DNA from: Labilithrix sp.
GTDB lineage: Bacteria > Myxococcota_A > Polyangia > Polyangiales > Polyangiaceae
Direction: 5' to 3'
DNA: 64,000 nt
NCBI GenBank assembly: GCA_019637155.1
Contig: JAHBWE010000002.1
Location: 372,001-436,000, forward strand
Of this stretch, positions 9,417 through 19,116 are shown piece after piece. The position numbers were made by a program, and so were the translations under genes. How positions within the stretch are numbered: the stretch's first letter is position 1; each line of letters begins with the position of its first letter. The notes below the pieces were generated by a model that saw nothing but the letters and a program-made list of their open reading frames with translations, searched no databases and was not told the origin of the DNA.

Positions 9417-10643
9417 TCAGTCCTCGTCCGCGAGCGTGCCGCGGAGGAGCACGCTCTTGATCGTGAACGCGCCGTCGGACACGACCTCCTCGCCTTCGCG
9501 CAAGCCGGAGAGGATCCGGACGCGCCCGGCCGCGCCGTCGCCGACGGTCACCTCGTGGAGCTCGAACTCCTCGCCGCCGACGTGGACGAACACCACCGTC
9601 TTGCCCGCGACGTCGATGATCGCGGTGCGCGGGACGACGAGCCCCGCCTCTCCGGGCTTCTCGGCTTTCGTCACGACGCGGGCCGACCCGAAGAGGCCGA
9701 TGCGGAGCAGCTCGTCGCGGTTCGTGAGGCGGATCCGCGCGGTGACGGTGCGCGCGGCCGGATCGATCTGGCGGCTGACGTACTCGACCTTGCCGCCGAA
9801 GCTCTCGTTCGGAAACGCGTTGAGCGTGACGTCCGCCGCGGCGCCGGTGTCGAGCTTGCCGAGGTCTTTCTCGAAGACGCGGGCGAGGAACCAGAGCTCG
9901 CGGAGGTCGGCGATGCTCGCGATGGTCTGGTCGGTCGCGACGGGCTGACCGACGACGGCGTCGCGCGCGACGACGGTCCCGCCGAGCGGCGCGCGCAGCG
10001 CGAGGAGCGCGCCGTCGCCGGAGGCGCTCATCCCGAGCGCGCCGAGCTCCTCTGCCACTGCTTTCGCCTCGGCGTCGAGCGCGTTCGCCTCCGCGCGCGC
10101 GGCGACGGCTTCTTGTTTCGCCGCCATGCCTTTCTCCGCGAGCGCGTCGAGGCGATCGGCGTTGGCGCGAGCGGCGGCGCTCTTCGCGGTCGTCGCGTTG
10201 AAGGCGGCGCGCACCTTTCCGATGTCGGGGATACGCAGCAGCGCGAGGACGTCGCCGCGCTTCACCTCGCTTCCTTCCGCGAACCTCACCTCGGTGAGGC
10301 GCCCGGCGACGGGGCTCGCGACGCGCGCGGACTTGTCGGGATCGGCGGCGAGCTCCCCCGCGAGCGCGATCGTCGCGGCGAGCACCTCGCGTTTCGCGGG
10401 CGTCCACGCGATGCGAGCGTCGGCGATGATGCGCGGCGTGAGCTTGGCGCGCCGAGGGATGGCGTCATGCTCGTCCTCGCCCCCATCCGAGGTCGAAGCG
10501 GCGCGCGCAGGTTCGTCCTTCTTCTCGCGTTCCCTCGGACACCCGATGAGCACGACCACCGCCGCCGCAAGCGCCGCGAGCACGAGGCAGCGCCTGTCGA
10601 GCGCGATGTCGCGAGGTTTGCGGCGCTCGCGGTACACACTCAC
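9417..10643 (-). CDS. RND periplasmic adaptor of the metal efflux system (CzcB/CusB-like)
   Basis: 408-residue membrane-fusion protein linking the RND pump to the outer-membrane channel. The N-terminus has a signal/anchor (LAALAAAVVVLIGC, lipobox-like). Paired lipoyl half-motifs occur near ASPVAGRLTEVRF and LRAPLGGTVVA, separated by a coiled-coil hairpin rich in Ala and Glu. Barrel-sandwich and beta-barrel segments follow (LWFLARVFEKDLGKL, RTVTARIRLTNRDE). I chose GTG at 10643 because it overlaps the channel gene stop as GTGA, the usual junction in this genome; a start at 10679 would overlap by 40 bases. A short His/Asp/Glu patch (GGEDEHD) after the anchor could bind metal, an inference. Confidence 0.9.
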   Translation of the reverse strand: MSVYRERRKPRDIALDRRCLVLAALAAAVVVLIGCPREREKKDEPARAASTSDGGEDEHDAIPRRAKLTPRIIADARIAWTPAKREVLAATIALAGELAADPDKSARVASPVAGRLTEVRFAEGSEVKRGDVLALLRIPDIGKVRAAFNATTAKSAAARANADRLDALAEKGMAAKQEAVAARAEANALDAEAKAVAEELGALGMSASGDGALLALRAPLGGTVVARDAVVGQPVATDQTIASIADLRELWFLARVFEKDLGKLDTGAAADVTLNAFPNESFGGKVEYVSRQIDPAARTVTARIRLTNRDELLRIGLFGSARVVTKAEKPGEAGLVVPRTAIIDVAGKTVVFVHVGGEEFELHEVTVGDGAAGRVRILSGLREGEEVVSDGAFTIKSVLLRGTLADED

Positions 10644-12076
10644 GGCGTGAGCCTCTCGAGGGCGATGCCTGCGGCCCACGCTCGCTCCACGGACGCGACG
10701 CAGAGCGCGCGGCGCGCTTCGACGGCGCTCCGGAGCAGATCGACGATCTGTTGCTGCGCGAGGAGCGCGTCGCGCAGCGCGAGGCGGCCGGCGTCGACCT
10801 CGCTGCGGATGTCGGCGAGGAGCCGCTCCGACCGTGCGACGCGGTCCGTCGAGAAGAGCTCGGCCTCGGCGCGCGCCTTCTCGTAGCTCGCGTCGGCGCT
10901 CGCGAGGTCGAGCGCGAGCTCGCGACGGAGCGCGTCGCCGCGCGCGCGGGCTTCGCGGGCGAGCGCCTCGGCCTCGCGGATCTCGCCGGTGTAGAAGCGT
11001 CCGAGCGGCTGCGGGAGCGGTATCGGAACGCTGATGCCGGCGCCGAGGACGCGCTCGTCGTAGCCGTCGTTCTGCGCAAAGAGCTGCACCGTGAGGTTCG
11101 GCACACGCGCACGCCGATACGCCTCGGCGCGCTCGTTCGCCGCCCGCTCCTCACTCGCAACGGCGCGAAGCTCCGGCCGCTCGCTCACGTTCGTGCCGCC
11201 CACGCCATTGCCGCTCGTGTTCGCATTGGCTCGCGCATTCGCATTCGCATTCGCATTCGCATTCGCATTCGCATTCGCGTTGTCGCTGGCGGCCGAGTTG
11301 GTGCTGGCGGCCGAGTTGGTGCTGGCGGCCGAGTTGGTGCTGGCGGCCGAGTTGGTGCTGGGGGTCGCGTCGCTGTTCGAGCTCACGTGGTGGCGGAGCG
11401 GCTCGAGTGCACCGGTGACGGTCGTCGTGTCGCGTGAGGGATCGCGTCCGAGCATGGTGGTGAGGCGGGCGTGGTTCGTCGCGAGCACGCGTTCGGCTTC
11501 GAGCCGCTGTTGCGTGCTGCGGAGCGCGGCGCCGCCGGCGAGCTCGGCGTCGAGCGGCGACGCGACGCCGTCGTCGGCGCGTGCCTGCACGACGGTGGCG
11601 ATGCCGCGAGCGATCCCCTCGAGCCGCGCGGCGACGGCGACCGCCTCGCGCGCAGCGAGCACCTCGAAGTACGCGACGTACGCGTCGGCCGCGAGCCGTC
11701 GCGTCGCGGCGAGCGTGTCGGCGGAGCGCGCGTCGAGCTCGGCCGCCGCCGCACGCCGGCGCGACGCCCGCTGACCGGCGATCTCGATCTCTTGGGTGAG
11801 GGTGCCGTAGTAGTTCACCGCGTCGCCGCGCCCCTCGTTTCCGGCCCGTCGCGCAATGGCGAGCCCAACGCTCGGGTTCGCCGGAAGCAGCGCGCTCGCG
11901 CTCAAGCTCCGCGCGCTCGCAGCGAGCTCTGCTTCATGACGAACCCGAAGCGTGGCCCCCACCGCGACGACACACCCCGCGACGTTGTCGCGCCCAATCG
12001 TCGAGCAGTCCGCGCCAGCATCCCGCGCCACGAGCCCGATCGCGAAAGCGAGGAAGAGCGCCATCGCCACACGCAT
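10640..12076 (-). CDS. TolC/CzcC-family outer-membrane efflux channel with low-complexity insert
   Basis: 478-residue outer-membrane efflux protein with signal peptide MRVAMALFLAFAIGLVARDAGA. Both family halves are present: first half around ANPSVGLAIARR and YYGTLTQEIEIAGQR, second half around RPELRAVASEERAANER and GISVPIPLPQPLGRFYTGE. Between them, at about residues 240-280, sit four copies of a six-residue TNSAAS repeat and a run of Asn-Ala dipeptides, encoded by perfect tandem DNA repeats. In TolC this position is in the equatorial region, so the insert may be a flexible loop. The open frame continues to 12490, but that extension is repeat-encoded Arg/Gly/Ala sequence, and ATG 12076 directly begins the signal peptide. 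First gene of the metal-efflux operon. Confidence 0.9.
   Translation of the reverse strand: MRVAMALFLAFAIGLVARDAGADCSTIGRDNVAGCVVAVGATLRVRHEAELAASARSLSASALLPANPSVGLAIARRAGNEGRGDAVNYYGTLTQEIEIAGQRASRRRAAAAELDARSADTLAATRRLAADAYVAYFEVLAAREAVAVAARLEGIARGIATVVQARADDGVASPLDAELAGGAALRSTQQRLEAERVLATNHARLTTMLGRDPSRDTTTVTGALEPLRHHVSSNSDATPSTNSAASTNSAASTNSAASTNSAASDNANANANANANANANARANANTSGNGVGGTNVSERPELRAVASEERAANERAEAYRRARVPNLTVQLFAQNDGYDERVLGAGISVPIPLPQPLGRFYTGEIREAEALAREARARGDALRRELALDLASADASYEKARAEAELFSTDRVARSERLLADIRSEVDAGRLALRDALLAQQQIVDLLRSAVEARRALCVASVERAWAAGIALERLTP
11235..11276. repeat. 6-bp tandem repeat (GCATTC x7) inside the efflux channel gene
   Basis: Seven perfect copies of GCATTC in a row, flanked by near-copies. 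On the coding (minus) strand it encodes alternating Asn and Ala. Being a multiple of 3, copy-number change would alter linker length without a frameshift. Confidence 0.95.
11285..11356. repeat. 18-bp tandem repeat x4 inside the efflux channel gene
   Basis: Four perfect 18-bp units beginning at 11285, 11303, 11321 and 11339 (unit GCTGGCGGCCGAGTTGGT). Each encodes six residues of the pattern TNSAAS on the minus strand. The perfect identity suggests recent expansion. Confidence 0.95.
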
Positions 12077-12100
12077 CCGTCCCCCCGCTCTCACCGCGCG

Positions 12101-12411
12101 CCTCCACATCGCTGTGTTTCCGCCGCGCCCTCGCTCACCGCGCCCTCCACATCGCTGTGCTCCACCGCTCCCGCACAGGCCCGCGCGCCTCCACCGCGCG
12201 CCTCCACCGCTCCGCACAGGCCCGCGCGCCTCCACCGCTCCGCACAGGTCCGCGCGCCTCCACCGCGCGCCTCCACCGCTCCGCACAGGCCCGCGCGCCT
12301 CCACCGCTCCGCACAGGTCCGCGCGCCTCCACCGCTCCGCACAGGTCCGCGCGCCTCCACCGCGCGCCTCCACACCGCGCGCCTCCACATCGCCGTGTTT
12401 CCGCCGCGCCC
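12101..12411. repeat. GC-rich 28/41-bp minisatellite upstream of the metal-efflux operon
   Basis: The core CGCACAGG recurs at 12172, 12213, 12241, 12282, 12310 and 12338, giving spacings of 41, 28, 41, 28 and 28. The 41-bp unit is the 28-bp unit plus a second 13-bp CGCGCGCCTCCAC-type block. The array is bracketed by near-identical copies of a roughly 29-base segment (12101-12130 and 12382-12411, containing CCACATCGC and TTTCCGCCGCGCC). It starts 25 bases before the channel gene ATG (minus strand), so it would form most of that operon's leader if transcription begins upstream of it. Confidence 0.9.
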
Positions 12412-12509
12412 GTGCGCGCTCCACCCGTACGCGCACGCGCTCGCGCTGGCCTTGCGCCTCCGCGCCCTTCCTCTTCAGCAACATCAGCAAGCATTGTTCA
12501 CTTCACCAG

Positions 12510-12525
12510 TTGATGAATTGATCAA
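12510..12525. promoter_or_regulatory. imperfect palindrome in an AT-rich island, candidate operator/promoter of the metal-efflux operon
   Basis: TTGATGAATTGATCAA is palindromic except for one symmetric pair. It sits in the only AT-rich stretch (about 12490-12530) between the MCE gene and the efflux operon, which is where a promoter for the minus-strand operon would be expected. No consensus promoter boxes can be claimed. If this is the promoter, the leader would be over 400 nt and include the minisatellite. Confidence 0.35.
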
Positions 12526-12529
12526 ATAG

Positions 12530-12984
12530 TCCCGCGTCCGCCGGAAGGCAAGCGCCTTGGGCGTCGGGGCGTCGGGCGTCGGGGAAGTGTGGGGGCATCC
12601 GGAGGGGCACCGATGCACGTGTGCGCGTGCCCGCGAGCGCTCGGGCGTCGGGGAAGTGTCGGGAGCATCGTGCTCCTCACCGAGCCGCAAGATCGCCGAC
12701 GCCCTGGTGTGCGAAGACGCTCCGAAGCGGCCGCTTCAGTCGCCGCCATCGGCGTCGTTGAGGCGCTTTGCTGGAAGATGGACGCCGTCGCGGCCGCGCT
12801 CGACGCCCCAATGCGAAGACGCTCCGAAGTGGCTGCTTCCGTCGCCGGCCTCGTTGAGGCGCGCAACGCCCACGCGGTGTGGCCTCGAAGTGGCCGGTTC
12901 CGTCGCCGCCGTCGGCGTCGCTGTCGTCGCTTCGCCGCGAAGGCGGCGGGCGAGCTCGGGACGCCGAGGTTCTGTCGCGTTCGG
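12530..12984. repeat. non-coding spacer with degenerate direct repeats
   Basis: I see no convincing gene here. A 17-bp sequence (GGGCGTCGGGGAAGTGT) occurs at 12574 and 12643. A longer degenerate repeat starting GCGAAGACGCTCCGAAG occurs at 12711 and 12813 (spacing 102), with a third partial copy (CTCGAAGTGGCCGGTTCCG) near 12884. Together with the minisatellite this makes an intergenic region of nearly 900 bases built largely from repeats. Confidence 0.75.
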
Positions 12985-14460
12985 TCAGCGGCCCGTCGTC
13001 GCGCCGCCGGCGAAGGGGAGGATCGTCTTCAGGTCCTCGTCTGTGAAGCGGAGTTGGAGGCCGAGGAAGTAGTCGCGGCGGTTGGCGAGGAAGATGTGGT
13101 CGATGCCGCCGATGAGCCAGAGGCGCTTGATGAACTCGTAGCCGACCCAGAGGCGGTAGCGCGGCTGGATCTCCTCGCCGAAGCCGAAGAAGTCTTGCAC
13201 GATCTCGAAGCGGTTCGAGAGGAGATGCGTGTCGAGCCCGATGCCGCCGGTCGACTCCTTGATGCCGAAGCGGCCGGTGAACGGGCCGATGCGGCGCGCG
13301 AACTGAAGCGAGAAGCGGAACGCGTCCGTCGTCGTCGTCGTCACCGTGCGGTAGTGCGCCGGGTCGTTCGGGTTCGTCGTGTCGACGTCGGTCTGCGTGA
13401 AGCTCGTCTTGCCGCGCGGGTCGTTGATGAGCTCGATGAGGTAGTACTTGTCCTCGCGCGGCTGGAGGCGGAGCTCGACGTAGCTCTTCACCGTGCTCGC
13501 GAGGAAGTTGTAGTCGGAGCGCAGGCCTACGACGGTCTGCAGTTTGCGCAGCGAGTCGACGTAGTCGTTCACGCCCTCCGCGACGCCCTGCACCTCGTTG
13601 ATGAGGGCCTCGTCCTTCGTGAGGCGGCCGACCGTGCCCTCGCCGCGATCGACGCGCGCCGAGATGTTGTCGATGTGGCCGAGCGCGCTCTCGAGGCTCT
13701 TCGACGCGCGGTTCACGCGCTCGATCGTCTGGCGGAGCTCGCCTCCCTCGCCGTCGGGGCCGCCCTTCGCCGCCATCATCTCCTTCACGTCCTGCGTGAT
13801 GGTCTTGATGTTGATCAGGATCTCCTGGAGCTCGGGGCCGCCTCGCGCCGTGATGCGGTCGATGTTGCCGAGCGTCTCGTGGATGACGGCGCGGTTCTCG
13901 CGCACGGTGAGGTTGATCGCCTCCGTCGCGTCGGCGAGGTTCTGGAGGATGGCGGTCATGTTCTTGCCGCCCTGCTCGCTGCCGACCGACTTCGCGAGCT
14001 GCTCCGCCACCTTCTCGATGAGCGCGGCGATGCGCGAGACCTGCGCCTTGATGTCGTCGACCGACGCGGCGTCGGGGATGGTCTCGATCTCGTCGCCGTC
14101 CTTCTTGTCCGGCGCGCCGACGCCTTCGGTCAGGACGATGACGTTCTCGCCGAGGAGCGACGCGCTCTTCACGCCGAGGCGCGCGGTGGCGTGGAGCGGC
14201 ACGTCGCCGTTGACGCGCACGTCGACGCGCGCGCGCCCGTCCTCGAGGCGGATGTTCTCGACCGAGCCCACCGGGATGCCGGCGATGGTGACGCGCGACT
14301 GCCTCGCGATGCCGCTCGCGTCGTGGAGGTACGCGTGGACGACGTAGCCGCCGCCCTTGCCGGTCTCCTTGTGGATCGTCTTGTAGACGAGGTAGCCCGC
14401 GCCCGCGGTGACGATCGCGAACAGGCCTATCTTCGCTGCTTGCGAGACCTTCGCCGCCAT
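12985..14460 (-). CDS. MCE-domain (MlaD-like) lipid transport protein with beta-rich C-terminal region
   Basis: 491-residue inner-membrane-anchored protein of the MCE/MlaD family, which carries lipids between membranes. One N-terminal membrane helix (KIGLFAIVTAGAGYLVYKTI) is followed by the MCE domain, about residues 38-125, with SGIARQSRVTIAGIPVG and ASLLGENVIVLTEG. Residues about 130-300 form long helices (VSRIAALIEKVAEQLAK, LQNLADATEAINLTV), as in needle-forming MCE proteins. The last 180 residues are rich in alternating strands with aromatic residues (FRFSLQFARRIG, YRLWVGYEF, YFLGLQLRF), reminiscent of an outer-membrane barrel. MlaE/MlaF permease and ATPase genes are not adjacent. The ATG lies 55 bases before the next minus-strand feature. 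MCE call is secure. Confidence 0.9.
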   Translation of the reverse strand: MAAKVSQAAKIGLFAIVTAGAGYLVYKTIHKETGKGGGYVVHAYLHDASGIARQSRVTIAGIPVGSVENIRLEDGRARVDVRVNGDVPLHATARLGVKSASLLGENVIVLTEGVGAPDKKDGDEIETIPDAASVDDIKAQVSRIAALIEKVAEQLAKSVGSEQGGKNMTAILQNLADATEAINLTVRENRAVIHETLGNIDRITARGGPELQEILINIKTITQDVKEMMAAKGGPDGEGGELRQTIERVNRASKSLESALGHIDNISARVDRGEGTVGRLTKDEALINEVQGVAEGVNDYVDSLRKLQTVVGLRSDYNFLASTVKSYVELRLQPREDKYYLIELINDPRGKTSFTQTDVDTTNPNDPAHYRTVTTTTTDAFRFSLQFARRIGPFTGRFGIKESTGGIGLDTHLLSNRFEIVQDFFGFGEEIQPRYRLWVGYEFIKRLWLIGGIDHIFLANRRDYFLGLQLRFTDEDLKTILPFAGGATTGR

Positions 14461-14515
14461 CCGCTGCCCTGCGGGAGGCTAGTCCACTCGGGGGGAAACA
14501 TCACGCGAAAGCCGC

Positions 14516-16563
<2,048 letters not shown>

Positions 16564-16567
<4 letters not shown>

Positions 16568-18009
16568 GCGCTCACCTCGAGCTGACCGATGCGGGCGCGG
16601 GCTTCGAGCCAGGACCCGCGGTGATAGACGACGGCGTAGGCGATGGCGCTGACGAGGTTGGTCACGGCGACACACTGGAAGAGGCGGTGGAGCGAGGAGC
16701 CACCGAAGACGAGGCTGACGGGGAGTTGGAAGAGGAGGATCACGAGCGCGTCGATGACGAAGGTGGTGCGGGTCGCGCCGGCGCCGCTCATCGCGTTGCC
16801 GAGGACGATGCCGACGCCGAGCGCGACGTAGGAGGGCGCGACGACCTCGAGGTAGTCGACCGCGATCGCGACCGGCGCGTCCTCGGGGTCGAAGAAGCGG
16901 AGGATCTCGGCGCTCCAGCGGAAGAGCGCGATGATGAGGAGGACGTTCGAGACCCCGTCGTAGGCGCTCGCGAGCCAGCCGCTCCGGCGCGCGCGCCGCT
17001 CCTGCTTCGCGCCGAGGTTCTGGCCGACGAACGTCTGCGCGGCGTTGCCCCAGCCCATCGCGACGAAGAGCGTCATCGTGTCGAGGCGGAACACGAGGCC
17101 CATCGCGGTGGTCGCGGTCTGGTCCTCGGCCGTCGTGTAGAAGCGCGCGACGAGCGAGTTGACGAGGAGCATCGCCGAGATGCGGAGCACGAACTGCGCG
17201 GAGGACGGCCACGCGAGATCGACGATGCCGCGGATCTCGGATTTTTTCGGAGCGCGCGCGCCCTTCGGCGGGAACACGTCGAAGCGGCGCGCGAGGATGA
17301 CGACGTTCGGCAGCAACACCGCGCATCGCGCGATGACGGACGCCCACGCCGCGCCGATCATCCCCATCTTCGGGATGCCGAGCGCGCGCGCGATGTCGGT
17401 CGCCCAGCCGAGCCACGCCGGCGCGGGGCCGGGGCCGAAGATGAGGAGGACGGCGAGGAAGAGGTTGAGCGCGTTCCCGAGGACGAGGAGCGTGACGGGC
17501 GTGATGCTCGAGCCGAGCGCGCGCTGGATGTTGGTGAGCTGGAGCAGGAAGTAGATGCTGAAGCTCCCGAGCATGCCGACGCGGAGGTACCGGGTCGCGA
17601 CCTCGGCGACCTCGCCCTTCGCGCCGATGACGTCCCGGACGATGACGCCGGCCCCGAGGCCGCCGAGGCCGCCGAGCACGATGCTGAGGGCGCCGATCAA
17701 GAGGATGGACTGCCAGGCGGCCTGCTGGACGCCGGTCTTGTCTGCCGCACCGGCTCGGTTCGAGATGATGGCGGCGGCGGCGGTGGAGACGCCGAAGCTC
17801 ACGATCGTGCCGAGGGCGGCCACCTGATCGCAGATACCGATCGCGCCGACGGCGGCGCCGACCTCCTCGGCGGGGAGGCGTGCGATGAGGTATGCGTCGA
17901 TGAGGTTGAACGTCGTCTGGAGCGCCATTCCGAGCGCGAGCGGCGTCCCGAACCGGGCGACTTCCCACGCGAGGGGTCCCTTCAGGATCCGCGTCGACGT
18001 GTGGCCCAT
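16564..18009 (-). CDS. MATE-family multidrug/metabolite exporter
   Basis: 481-residue inner-membrane protein with about 12 hydrophobic segments in two homologous halves, typical of MATE (multi-antimicrobial extrusion) transporters that use Na+ or H+ antiport. Recognisable family features are the first helix [20 protein letters not shown], the segment [15 protein letters not shown] and the second-half [14 protein letters not shown] (Q-G-GA motif). A TTG 45 bases upstream would add 15 residues, but the ATG at 18009 begins at the conserved region and was chosen. The stop overlaps the SEC-C gene start, so the two are translationally coupled. Substrate unknown. Confidence 0.92.
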
Positions 18010-18114
18010 CGTGCGCTGCGGTATTGCACGGATTTTTTGCGGCTCAAAGCGCAAGCGCGAGGCGTGAAAACCGACGTCCTAAGGTTGCTATCGAGCCGCA
18101 GGAAAGGCTAAGAG

Positions 18115-19116
18115 ATGGGCATGTCCGCGATGTTCGAGCGGCCGTCGCGACGCGACATGCTGAAGCGCGTCGGCCTTGCTGCCGGCGTCCTCGGTGGCTC
18201 GGCCTTGCTCGGCCGGGCGGTGTGGGATCGTGGCGGCTTCGGCGTCGCGGCGGGGCAGGGGGCGCGGCAGGTCCGCGATTACCGCATTCGCGACGTCGCG
18301 CCCGAGCACGCGGAGCTCGCGATCGCGAAGGCGAAGGAGGGCGAGGCGGCGAGCGCCGACACGCTCGTGCGTCGCGCGCTCGACGCGATGGGCGGCATCA
18401 AGCGCTTCGTGAGCCGCGGCGACATCGTCGTGGTGAAGCCGAACATCGGCTGGGACCGCATGCCGATCCACGCCGCGAACACGAACCCGGACGTGGTCGG
18501 CGCCGTCATCCAGCTCGCGTACGAAGCGGGCGCGAAGCGCGTCGTCGTCGCCGACGGCTCGTGCAACGATCCGAACCGCTGCTTCCAGCGCTCCGGCATC
18601 TGGAAGAAGGCCTACGGCCTCGGCGCCGAGGTGGTGCTCCCGGCCGAGCACCGCTTCCGCACCACGCGGATGAAGGGCGAGATCCTCGACGAGTGGCCGA
18701 TCTTCACGACGCTGGTCGACTGCGACAAGGTCATCAACGTCCCGGTCGCGAAGCACCACAACCTCGCGAAGTACACCGCGGCGATGAAGAACTGGTACGG
18801 CGTCCTCGGCGGCCGCCGCAACCGTCTCCACCAGAACATCGACGTCAGCATCGCGGACCTCGCGACGTTCATGCGTCCCACGCTCGTCGTGGTCGACGCG
18901 ATGCGCGTGCTGATGCGGAACGGCCCGCAGGGCGGCAACATCGACGACACGAAGGTGATGAACCAGGTGTTCGCCACCGTCGACCAGGTCGCCGCCGACG
19001 CCTACGGCGCGACGCTCATCGGCCAGCACCGCGACAACCTCGCCTATCTGAAGATGGGCCACGAGCGCGGCCTCGGCACGATGTACTGGGAGCAGCTCAA
19101 GGTCCGGGAGGTCTGA
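18115..19116 (+). CDS. DUF362-domain protein with Tat-like signal
   Basis: 333-residue protein of the DUF362 family, which is often fused to or encoded next to Fe-S ferredoxin domains; its biochemical role is poorly defined. Residues 11-17 (SRRDMLK) followed by a hydrophobic stretch form a twin-arginine-like signal, implying export in a folded, perhaps cofactor-loaded, state. Family segments include VVVKPNIGWDR, TNPDVVGAVI, KVINVPVAKHH and AAMKNWYGVLGGRR. The ATG follows an AGGAAAGG-like site. Its stop overlaps the polyferredoxin start as TGATG. The pair likely works together in periplasmic redox chemistry, an inference from the signal and the neighbour. Confidence 0.88.
   Translation: MGMSAMFERPSRRDMLKRVGLAAGVLGGSALLGRAVWDRGGFGVAAGQGARQVRDYRIRDVAPEHAELAIAKAKEGEAASADTLVRRALDAMGGIKRFVSRGDIVVVKPNIGWDRMPIHAANTNPDVVGAVIQLAYEAGAKRVVVADGSCNDPNRCFQRSGIWKKAYGLGAEVVLPAEHRFRTTRMKGEILDEWPIFTTLVDCDKVINVPVAKHHNLAKYTAAMKNWYGVLGGRRNRLHQNIDVSIADLATFMRPTLVVVDAMRVLMRNGPQGGNIDDTKVMNQVFATVDQVAADAYGATLIGQHRDNLAYLKMGHERGLGTMYWEQLKVREV

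Noticed and set aside
12101..12411. CRISPR array
   Set aside because: Spacers are not unique; units of 28 and 41 bases follow head-to-tail with no spacer, and no cas gene is present.
12077..12490. N-terminal extension of the efflux channel to 12490
   Set aside because: Encoded by the minisatellite with Arg/Gly/Ala sequence; signal peptide begins at 12076.
18009..18054. TTG start for the MATE gene at 18054
   Set aside because: Adds 15 residues not typical of MATE; ATG at 18009 precedes the conserved first helix.
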